7,441 bases of DNA, taken from Sphingomonas sp. GTDB lineage: Bacteria > Pseudomonadota > Alphaproteobacteria > Sphingomonadales > Sphingomonadaceae. The stretch covers positions 1 to 7,441 of the forward strand of contig JAICVC010000105.1 of the NCBI GenBank assembly GCA_025935515.1. Direction: 5' to 3'. The position numbers and the translations under genes are program-made. Shown in pieces: positions 1 through 5,118 of the stretch. The notes below the pieces were generated by a model. It saw only the letters and a program-made list of their open reading frames with translations, was not told the origin of the DNA and did no database searches. Numbering within the stretch: position 1 is the first letter of the stretch; each line of letters opens with the position of its first letter.

Positions 1-3
1 GCG

Positions 4-30
4 GCTCGCGCCTATTGATGCGGCGCGAGC
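4..30 (-). terminator. GC-rich stem-loop over the pspC stop codon, candidate terminator
   Basis: Bases 4-12 (gctcgcgcc) and 22-30 (ggcgcgagc) are perfect reverse complements, giving a 9-bp stem with a 9-base loop. The structure covers the last codons and the stop of the PspC-domain gene on the minus strand. A T-tract, which would make this a standard intrinsic terminator, would lie left of base 4, and only three bases (cgc on the minus strand) are visible there. It may instead be a 3'-end stabilising hairpin. The inverted repeat is seen directly; the terminator role is inference. Confidence 0.35.
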
Positions 31-197
31 AGCCCAGTCACGACGTAGAAGAAAATCATCACCGGACCCGTCAGCAGGGTCAAAGCGATTATGCCGAGGC
101 GGACAATCGTCGGGTCGACGCCGGTGTAATCGGCAAGACCGGCGGCGACGCCCATGACCTTTCCGTCGCCGCGGTTGATCAGGAAACGTCCGTTCAT
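12..197 (-). CDS. pspC: PspC-domain small membrane protein
   Basis: A 61-residue protein made of essentially one PspC domain. It has the N-terminal block around FLINRGDGKVMGVAAGLADY (residues 5-24), the conserved GVDPTIVRLG stretch (26-35) and one hydrophobic transmembrane segment (about 31-57). PspC proteins sit in the inner membrane and, in the classical phage-shock system, relay envelope stress. This one lacks the longer C-terminal extension of E. coli PspC. The start at 197 is chosen because AAGGA (209-205) lies 7 bases upstream; an in-frame extension to 386 exists but is not PspC-like. It follows the 34-residue microprotein gene by 26 bases and probably shares its transcript. A candidate sigma-54 promoter lies upstream. 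No pspA, pspB or pspF is in the window, so membership of a full Psp system is inferred, not shown. Confidence 0.88.
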   Translation of the reverse strand: MNGRFLINRGDGKVMGVAAGLADYTGVDPTIVRLGIIALTLLTGPVMIFFYVVTGLLAPHQ

Positions 198-223
198 TTC
201 GGTTTCCTTGGATTGGAGGAGCT

Positions 224-328
224 TCAGGCGATCGGTAGCGAAGTGGCGGCCGAAACGAGCAGAAGCGCGGAAAGGAAAGCGCCGGCGAAGATGGTGGCGG
301 TTTCGCGGACAGAAGCGATCGAGAACAT
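224..328 (-). CDS. Hydrophobic 34-residue microprotein upstream of pspC
   Basis: A short open frame of 34 codons from ATG (328-326) to TGA (226-224). The product starts MFSIASVRETATIFAGAF, continues into a hydrophobic leucine/alanine/valine run (about residues 12-28) and ends SLPIA. It looks like a single membrane helix, or a signal-peptide-like sequence with almost no mature part. A strong ribosome binding site AAGGGG (342-337) lies 8 bases before the ATG, the best support that it is translated. The pspC start follows 26 bases after its stop, with its own ribosome binding site between. The position is reminiscent of PspB, a small membrane partner of PspC, but I see no PspB sequence features and it is about half the PspB length. 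Similar tiny proteins may exist in other sphingomonads; I cannot name a family. Confidence 0.6.
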   Translation of the reverse strand: MFSIASVRETATIFAGAFLSALLLVSAATSLPIA

Positions 329-380
329 TGGATTTACCCCTTGGCTTATTCGTCGGACCCGACCATCGGGCCCGTGCCAT

Positions 381-403
381 CATCAATGCACGGGGCGTGC
401 CAA
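381..403 (-). promoter_or_regulatory. Candidate sigma-54 (-24/-12) promoter for microprotein-pspC
   Basis: On the minus strand, from 402 downward, the sequence reads TGGCACG, then CCCC, then GTGCA. The sigma-54 consensus is TGGCACG-N4-TTGCW, so 11 of 12 defined positions match. The invariant GG (401-400) and GC (389-388) are separated by exactly 10 bases. The predicted start would be near 376, about 48 bases before the microprotein ATG, with its ribosome binding site inside the leader. In E. coli, psp operons are transcribed by sigma-54 with the activator PspF, so a match in front of a PspC-domain gene fits known biology. No experimental evidence is available from the sequence alone. Confidence 0.5.
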
Positions 404-458
404 TTAGAAAAAGTCGTTATTTTTCAGTGATCCGCCGCTGGGGATACAAAAATCGCCT

Positions 459-470
459 GGTCTTAAGACC
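459..470. repeat. Perfect 12-bp palindrome
   Basis: The bases ggtcttaagacc form a perfect palindrome in the AT-richer gap between the sulfotransferase stop and the microprotein start. It lies roughly 85-95 bases upstream of the predicted sigma-54 start, a distance at which activators or repressors commonly bind. Function as an operator is inference. Confidence 0.35.
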
Positions 471-481
471 CGCTAGTTGGT

Positions 482-498
482 GTAAATTCCCAAATTAC
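482..498. repeat. Imperfect 17-bp palindrome, possible activator site
   Basis: The sequence gtaaattcccaaattac is symmetric at 6 of 8 base pairs around base 490. It sits about 106-122 bases upstream of the predicted sigma-54 transcription start, the range in which enhancer-binding activators such as PspF bind. The flank reads ggtgtaaatt, which loosely resembles what I remember of the E. coli PspF site (a GTGTAA-type half). That resemblance is from memory and weak. Confidence 0.25.
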
Positions 499-519
499 GA
501 ACTGCGCGACGTCAGTCGG

Positions 520-552
520 TGTTCGAAACCGAACATCGCGCTACAAATGTAG
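520..552. repeat. Two short hairpin-forming inverted repeats downstream of the sulfotransferase gene
   Basis: Two dyads lie side by side: tgttcg (520-525) pairs with cgaaca (530-535) across a 4-base loop, and ctaca (541-545) pairs with tgtag (548-552) across 2 bases. On the minus strand they follow the sulfotransferase stop codon (566-564), where a terminator would be expected. Neither is followed by a T-run, so neither is a convincing intrinsic terminator. They could also be protein-binding sites for the downstream unit. Confidence 0.3.
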
Positions 553-563
553 TTCGATTCTGG

Positions 564-2099
564 TCAGTCTTCGTAGCCTAGGCGCTCCGCCCAGGGCAGA
601 AGCACCGATAGAACCGGCTCTAGATGTTTCCGATACCTCCGCCAGCGCCCGCTCGGCGCGCTGTTCAACGGCTGCACCACCTGGTCGAAGCTCGCGGTGG
701 TAATCAGGCCCCTGCTTCTTGCTGTCGCCTCGTGATCGAGCAGCTCGTCGGACCAATCCAGGCCGACGAATTCGACTGCAGGCCGAAGCTCGGCGCCAGG
801 GTCGGCGATTAGCCGTTCATAAACGACGGTGTGAATCGGCTGCGGAACCGCGTCTCGGCTGCGCGTCCACATCGTCATCGACGCGTCGTACAAGTCCGCC
901 GAGTCACCGAGATCGAGGAAGCTGGCCATCGCGTGATTGAGCCTGAAGCTCTGCATATAGCCGCTCAGGACGACGTCGCACGGGTGGCGCTGCGCGAATA
1001 GGACCTTGGCGTTGGGAAACAGCGCATGGAGAACCGCAAGCCGCAACATGTTCATCGGATGTTTGTCGACGACGAGACCCGTGAAATCCGGCGGCACATG
1101 GCGGGAGAGCTCGTCGACATAGACCTTGCGGGCACGCATCACGAGCTCCGGCGGCCAGTCGACGCCGGGTGCCTCGCTGATGATTCCCGTCGCCAACTCG
1201 AGCATCCGGCCTTCCTCGATGACGCATGTCTTGGAATGGCCCATCAGGAAGGTATCAAGGAGGGTCGTCCCTGATCTCGGAAAACCGACCACGAAAGCGG
1301 GGTCGGCGATGCGCTCATCCGGGTTGGCATGAGGGATGCGCGATGCCCATTCCGGCGTCACTATTTGGGCCGTCGCGCGGATCTGCGAACGATAATGAGC
1401 GGCCCGCCGCCTCCATTCGTCATAACCGGCGGCCGCGCGGTTCATCGCATCGGCGGCTGCAAAAGCCTCATCCGAATCGCCGAGGGCATCGGCAACTTTC
1501 GTCATCAGCCGGTCCCAATGTGCGTCGTCAAAATAGGCATGGTCTTGCAGCAAGAGGCGCCTCGCCTCTTCCGGCCGGCCTTCCCGAAGCGCCACTGACG
1601 CCCACAGCGAACCGAGTGACTCCCGCGCGATTCCCGCCTTCTCGGTGGCGGCCAGCAGCTGGCGAAGGCCATCAATCTGGTTTGACCGCTCGAGTAGCAG
1701 GCCCAGCTCCCGCACATTCACCACGTTAGCGGCGGAAATGGTGGAGGCGTTGGGGCCGGTGTCAGAGAGCACCCGCGCGAGCGCGAGACGCGAGCCTTCC
1801 TCCATCTCAACCAGCGCCTCTTGGATCCGCCCCATGTCGGCCAGCAAGCGGGCATAGGCGATCCGGATGCCGATATCTTGAGGGTCGGCTTCCGACGCGC
1901 GCTTCAGCCACTCCAGAGCTGCGTCGTTTCGGCCAGCCCGGCATTCAATCAACCCCATCAGGTGAAGGAGCAGTGGCGGCTGTTCCGACTTCGCAAGTTG
2001 TTCCTCGGCAAGTTGCCGCGCGCGACGCAAATCACCCTTTCGGAACGCAGCCATTGCTGCGGAAATTGAAGTCCGACTGTGCATAGGGCCGCAGCGCAT
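564..2099 (-). CDS. TPR-repeat sulfotransferase family protein
   Basis: A 511-residue protein with N-terminal helical repeats and a C-terminal sulfotransferase domain. TPR-like helix pairs run from about residues 12 to 105, with further weaker helical repeats to about 240. The sulfotransferase part starts near 265. GFPRSGTT (272-279) is the 5'-phosphosulfate loop that binds PAPS; the following IEEGR (294-298) aligns with the catalytic Glu/Arg region of tyrosylprotein sulfotransferases; QRHPCDVVLS (370-379) is the 3'-phosphate site; and PLN...GRW (477-486) matches the C-terminal PAPS motif of the same group. It probably transfers sulfate from PAPS to a protein or glycan, substrate unknown. No signal peptide or membrane helix is seen, so it is likely cytoplasmic. 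The start is uncertain: ATG codons at residues 1, 6 and 16 all lack a clear ribosome binding site. The nearest upstream gene ends 61 bases away, with a possible terminator between. Confidence 0.85.
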   Translation of the reverse strand: MRCGPMHSRTSISAAMAAFRKGDLRRARQLAEEQLAKSEQPPLLLHLMGLIECRAGRNDAALEWLKRASEADPQDIGIRIAYARLLADMGRIQEALVEMEEGSRLALARVLSDTGPNASTISAANVVNVRELGLLLERSNQIDGLRQLLAATEKAGIARESLGSLWASVALREGRPEEARRLLLQDHAYFDDAHWDRLMTKVADALGDSDEAFAAADAMNRAAAGYDEWRRRAAHYRSQIRATAQIVTPEWASRIPHANPDERIADPAFVVGFPRSGTTLLDTFLMGHSKTCVIEEGRMLELATGIISEAPGVDWPPELVMRARKVYVDELSRHVPPDFTGLVVDKHPMNMLRLAVLHALFPNAKVLFAQRHPCDVVLSGYMQSFRLNHAMASFLDLGDSADLYDASMTMWTRSRDAVPQPIHTVVYERLIADPGAELRPAVEFVGLDWSDELLDHEATARSRGLITTASFDQVVQPLNSAPSGRWRRYRKHLEPVLSVLLPWAERLGYED

Positions 2100-2110
2100 G
2101 CACGAGCAGT

Positions 2111-2134
2111 TAAAAAACTTCTATGCCGAAGTTC
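2111..2134 (-). terminator. Candidate intrinsic terminator after the SDR gene
   Basis: On the minus strand AACTTC (2133-2128) pairs with GAAGTT (2121-2116) across a 6-base loop and runs straight into a T-run (positions 2117-2112). It begins 27 bases after the SDR stop codon (2163-2161). The stem is short and AT-rich, so termination may be partial. It ends only about 12 bases before the first possible ATG of the sulfotransferase gene, leaving little room for an independent leader. Confidence 0.45.
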
Positions 2135-2160
2135 AGTGGCTCCGCAGCGGGTCGAAGCCT

Positions 2161-3015
2161 CTAGCTCGACGTCGTGTCGCCACCGTCGGGATGAAGTACC
2201 TGCGCCGTCATGTAGCTGGAGTCCTCGCAGGCGATGAACAGGAAAGAAGGCGCAACTTCGTTCGGTTGGCCCGGACGCCTCATCGGCGTCTTCTTGCCGA
2301 ACTCCGGAATCTTCTCCGGATCCTGCCCGCCGAACGGATTGAGAGGTGTCCAGATCGGCCCCGGCGCGACCGCGTTCACGCGGATGCCCTTCTCGACCAA
2401 GTTCAGGGCGAGTGAGCGGGTGAAGGCGGTAATCGCGCCCTTGGTCGCGCTGTAGTCGAGCAGATGCTTCGAACCCGCGTACATCGTCTCCGAGGTGCAG
2501 TTGATGATTGCGGCTCCCTCTTTGAGGTGGGGAAGCGCGGCCTGCGTCAGGAAGAACATGCTGAAGATATTGGTCTGGAAAGTGCGCTTCAGCTGATCCT
2601 CGCTGATGTCGCGAATGTCCTTGTCGCTGTGCTGCTCGCCGGCATTGTTGACGAGGATGTCGAGCCGGCCGAGCTCATCGATCGTTCGCTGGACGGCCTG
2701 TTCGCAAAACTCCTTGCTGCCGATATCCCCGGCGATCGCGATCGCCTTGCGGCTCTCCTTCTCGACAATCTCCTTCGTCTTGGCGGCATCGTCATGCTCG
2801 CAAAGGTAAAGGATCGCGATGTCCGCGCCTTCGCGCGCGTAGAGCGCTGCAACCGCGCGGCCGATGCCGCTGTCGCCGCCCGTGATCAGCGCGACCTTGC
2901 CCTTGAGGCGGTCCGACCCCTTGTAACGCGGTTCCCAGTCGGGCTTGGGCTCGAGCTGACTTTCGTGTCCGGGTAGCTGGTCCTCGTGGACCATCGGTTC
3001 GATGACGTCGGACAT
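2161..3015 (-). CDS. SDR family oxidoreductase (stress-type, YghA/YhxC-like)
   Basis: A 284-residue NAD(P)-dependent short-chain dehydrogenase/reductase. The cofactor-binding glycine motif TGGDSGIG is at residues 45-52, NNAG at 123-126, and the catalytic set is Asn149, Ser175, Tyr188 and Lys192 (YSATK). The pre-domain tail with DQLPGHESQLEPKPDW and the GDSGIG form of the loop are typical of the subgroup that includes E. coli YghA and Bacillus general stress SDRs; the true substrate is unknown, perhaps aldehydes or sugars. The start at 3015 is chosen because AAGGAG (3028-3023) sits 7 bases upstream; a longer frame to 3051 would overlap the preceding gene. That ribosome binding site is formed by the final Lys-Glu codons of the 44-residue gene, whose stop is 4 bases before this ATG, so translation is probably coupled. 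No signal peptide; cytoplasmic. Confidence 0.93.
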   Translation of the reverse strand: MSDVIEPMVHEDQLPGHESQLEPKPDWEPRYKGSDRLKGKVALITGGDSGIGRAVAALYAREGADIAILYLCEHDDAAKTKEIVEKESRKAIAIAGDIGSKEFCEQAVQRTIDELGRLDILVNNAGEQHSDKDIRDISEDQLKRTFQTNIFSMFFLTQAALPHLKEGAAIINCTSETMYAGSKHLLDYSATKGAITAFTRSLALNLVEKGIRVNAVAPGPIWTPLNPFGGQDPEKIPEFGKKTPMRRPGQPNEVAPSFLFIACEDSSYMTAQVLHPDGGDTTSS

Positions 3016-3019
3016 GGTC

Positions 3020-3154
3020 TTACTCCTTGGGAGCGACGCCCAATCCTTCACGCTCGAACTCCTTGCTGGTCGCCTGGTTGACCTGCTTGGGATCGGGTTT
3101 GCGGCCGCCGTCGCGGACGGGCGACTTTTTGCCTTTGGTGTGAGCGGATTTCAT
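3020..3154 (-). CDS. Small basic, hydrophilic protein (44 residues)
   Basis: A 44-residue protein rich in Lys, Arg, Asp and Glu with no hydrophobic segment. It begins MKSAHTKGKK and ends KEFEREGLGVAPKE; such small proteins with this tail are, from memory, frequent and uncharacterised in sphingomonads. It is probably disordered. The frame extends to an ATG at 3211, but the start at 3154 is preferred because the residues from there are the family-like part. A weak AAGGG (3171-3167) lies about 12 bases upstream. The TAA stop is 4 bases before the SDR start, so the pair forms an operon with likely translational coupling. A GGAAC-N17-GGTT element just upstream suggests general-stress control. Function is unknown. 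Confidence 0.65.
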   Translation of the reverse strand: MKSAHTKGKKSPVRDGGRKPDPKQVNQATSKEFEREGLGVAPKE

Positions 3155-3163
3155 GTGGCGAGA

Positions 3164-3189
3164 AACCCTTGGACGCCAAGCGAGGTTCC
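3164..3189 (-). promoter_or_regulatory. Candidate EcfG-type general-stress promoter
   Basis: On the minus strand GGAAC (3189-3185) is followed after exactly 17 bases by GGTT (3167-3164). Alphaproteobacterial general-stress sigma factors (EcfG) recognise GGAAC-N16/17-cGTT, so only the first base of the -10 element differs. It faces the 44-residue gene and the stress-type SDR, which are plausible EcfG targets. The expected start near 3157 would leave only a few bases before the ATG at 3154, so the mRNA would be nearly leaderless, which is either a real oddity or a warning against the call. Confidence 0.45.
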
Positions 3190-3236
3190 TTGCGAATCGA
3201 TTGTGGCTCACTCCGAGGTCCCCTACCTAAGGGTGG

Positions 3237-5048
3237 ATGGCCGCCGACACCGCTCAGCCGAAGCCGAACGCCGGCATGGCCGCCTTGTGGCGCTTCCTGC
3301 CGATGCTGTGGCCGAAGGGCGAAGCCGAGCTCAAGGCGCGAGTCATCCTGGCGGTGATGCTGGTGCTCGCCGGCAAGGCGATCACCTTGCTTGGCCCTTA
3401 TGCGCTCAAGCTTGCGGTCGACCGGATGAGCGCTCACGCGGCGTTCGCCGTGGTCGCCGGACTGGTGCTGGCCTACGCCGCGGCCCGCTTCGGCGGCGTG
3501 CTGTCCGACAATTTGCGCAATGCGGTGTTCGAGAAGGTCGGGCAGGATGCGGCGCGGCGGCTCGCCGCCAAGGTCTTCCGCCACGTCCACGATCTGTCGC
3601 TGCGCTTCCACCTCGAGCGGCGGACTGGGTCGCTGACCAAGATCGTCGAGCGCGGGACCAAAAGCATCGACATGATGCTCTATTTCCTGCTCTTCAACAT
3701 CGCCCCGACATTGATCGAGCTGACCGCGATCTGCGTCATCTTCTTCGTCAAGTTCGGCGCCGGGCTGGTCGCCGCGACGCTGGCGATCGTCGTCATCTAC
3801 ATCGCCTTCACCCGCAAGGTGAGCGACTGGCGGACCCACATCCAGCGCCAGATGAACGACGTCGACAACAAGGCGATCGGCCGCGCGGTCGACTCGCTGC
3901 TCAACTACGAGACGGTCAAATATTTCGGCGCCGAGGACCGCGAGTCGGCGCGCTACGAGGAAGCGGTCGGCGCTTTCGCCCGCGCTTCGGTGCGCAACGA
4001 GGTATCGCTCGCCTGGCTCAACATCGGCCAGTCGCTGATCACCAACCTGATGATGGCGGGAGCGATGATTTTCACCGTCTGGGGCTGGAGCCAGGGCCGT
4101 TTCACACCGGGCGACGTGGTGTGGATCAACGGGCTGTTGATGCAGCTCTTCCGGCCGCTCGACATGCTGGGCTGGGTCTACCGCTCGATCCGCCAGGGGC
4201 TGATCGACATGGAAGCGATGTGGGACCTGCTCGATACTCCGGCGGAAGTGGTCGACAAGCCCGGCGCGCCCGCACTTGCCGTCAACCGGGGCGGAATCCG
4301 CTTCGACCATGTGGGCTTCGGCTACGATCCCGGCCGCGACATCCTCAAGGGCGTCGACATCGACATTCCCGCCGGCACGAGCTGCGCCATCGTCGGCCCG
4401 TCGGGCGCCGGCAAGTCGACCATCGCCCGGCTGCTCTACCGTTTCTACGATCCCTCGGCCGGACGAATCCTGATCGACGGCCAGGACATCGCCGGGGTGA
4501 ACCAGAGGAGCCTGCGCGCGGCGATCGGAATCGTCCCGCAGGACACGGTCCTGTTCAATGACACCCTCGGCTACAACATCGGTTACGGCCGTGAGGGTTC
4601 GAGCCAGGCGGAGATCGAAGCCGCAGCCCGCGGGGCGGCGATCGACCATTTCATCGCAGCGCTACCGGACCAGTATGAATCGATGGTCGGCGAGCGCGGG
4701 CTCAAGCTGTCGGGCGGCGAGAAGCAGCGCGTGGCGATCGCGCGGACACTGCTCAAGAACCCGCCGATCCTCGTCCTCGACGAGGCGACGAGCGCGCTCG
4801 ACAGCCGTACCGAGCAGGCGATCCAGGACACCCTCGACCGGATCGCGGAAAGCCGGTCCACGATCATGATCGCGCACCGCCTGTCGACGATCGTCAACGC
4901 CGACCAGATCGTGGTCCTCGACGAGGGCCGAATCGCCGAGCGCGGCACGCATGAACAACTGCTCGACGCGGCCGGGCTCTACGCCGACCTCTGGTACCGG
5001 CAGGCCGCCGAACAATTGGCGGAAGAGACAGCACAGGCTGCCGAGTAA
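3237..5048 (+). CDS. atm1: Atm1-type ABC half-transporter (permease-ATPase fusion)
   Basis: A 603-residue half-transporter with a membrane domain (about residues 30-330, six predicted helices) fused to an ATPase domain. NYETVKYF (223-230) is the hallmark of the Atm1/ABCB7/HMT1 group. ATPase motifs are complete: Walker A GPSGAGKST (387-395), Q-loop Gln435, signature LSGGE (491-495), Walker B ILVLDE (511-516) with catalytic Glu516, D-loop SALD (519-522) and switch His547. It would act as an inner-membrane homodimer. The structurally known relative from Novosphingobium exports glutathione conjugates and metal-glutathione complexes; this substrate is inferred here. Length fits the family. The ATG at 3237 is the first possible start, since an in-frame TAA (3228-3230) lies just upstream; AAGGG is only 3 bases before it, so a start at 3276 is possible. 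It diverges from the stress pair across 82 bases, with no clear promoter seen. Confidence 0.92.
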   Translation: MAADTAQPKPNAGMAALWRFLPMLWPKGEAELKARVILAVMLVLAGKAITLLGPYALKLAVDRMSAHAAFAVVAGLVLAYAAARFGGVLSDNLRNAVFEKVGQDAARRLAAKVFRHVHDLSLRFHLERRTGSLTKIVERGTKSIDMMLYFLLFNIAPTLIELTAICVIFFVKFGAGLVAATLAIVVIYIAFTRKVSDWRTHIQRQMNDVDNKAIGRAVDSLLNYETVKYFGAEDRESARYEEAVGAFARASVRNEVSLAWLNIGQSLITNLMMAGAMIFTVWGWSQGRFTPGDVVWINGLLMQLFRPLDMLGWVYRSIRQGLIDMEAMWDLLDTPAEVVDKPGAPALAVNRGGIRFDHVGFGYDPGRDILKGVDIDIPAGTSCAIVGPSGAGKSTIARLLYRFYDPSAGRILIDGQDIAGVNQRSLRAAIGIVPQDTVLFNDTLGYNIGYGREGSSQAEIEAAARGAAIDHFIAALPDQYESMVGERGLKLSGGEKQRVAIARTLLKNPPILVLDEATSALDSRTEQAIQDTLDRIAESRSTIMIAHRLSTIVNADQIVVLDEGRIAERGTHEQLLDAAGLYADLWYRQAAEQLAEETAQAAE

Positions 5049-5054
5049 TCGCTC

Positions 5055-5067
5055 CCGCGGCTCGCGG
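5055..5067. repeat. Short GC hairpin after the ABC transporter stop
   Basis: ccgcg (5055-5059) and cgcgg (5063-5067) are perfect reverse complements around a 3-base loop, 6 bases after the transporter stop. No T-run follows, so it is not a convincing terminator. It may be the outer part of the interspersed repeat that starts about 12 bases further on. Confidence 0.3.
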
Positions 5068-5078
5068 TAACGGCGAAG

Positions 5079-5114
5079 CTGGATTGCTTCGTCGCTGCCC
5101 TCCTCGCAATGACG
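5079..5114 (-). repeat. Interspersed intergenic repeat (cgtcattgcgagg type)
   Basis: On the minus strand this reads cgtcattgcgagg, then a variable middle with gcgacgaagc, then aatccag. From memory this matches an abundant interspersed repeat of alphaproteobacterial intergenic regions; its conceptual translation RHCEEGSDEAIQ is a familiar spurious peptide in annotations, and that peptide is encoded here on the minus strand. attgc (5083-5087) and gcaat (5106-5110) form its terminal inverted arms. It fills the second half of the 70-base gap and ends 4 bases before the recQ ATG. Family membership should be confirmed by counting copies in the genome. Confidence 0.6.
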
Positions 5115-5118
5115 AACG

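Noticed and set aside
198..386. N-terminal extension of the PspC protein to base 386
   Set aside because: The extension is Arg-rich, overlaps the microprotein in another frame and lies upstream of a well-placed ribosome binding site at 209-205.
15..552. Plus-strand frames across the pspC region
   Set aside because: They are shadows of the minus-strand pspC and microprotein genes and have no ribosome binding site or domain.
3016..3051. Longer SDR start at 3051
   Set aside because: It would overlap the 44-residue gene and ignore the well-placed AAGGAG before the ATG at 3015.
3190..3236. Possible sigma-70 promoter for the ABC transporter (ttgtgg, 17 bases, taccta)
   Set aside because: The -10 match is poor and the implied leader is too short; such matches are expected by chance.
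3002..4561. Plus-strand frame of 519 codons overlapping the ABC transporter in another frame
   Set aside because: The Arg/Pro/His-rich composition is typical of a shifted frame; the 3237 frame has all family motifs.
3048..4649. Long minus-strand open frame (533 codons) opposite the ABC transporter
   Set aside because: It is antisense to a gene with complete ABC motifs, is rich in Arg, Asp and His with no recognisable domain, and is what high-GC codon bias produces on the opposite strand.
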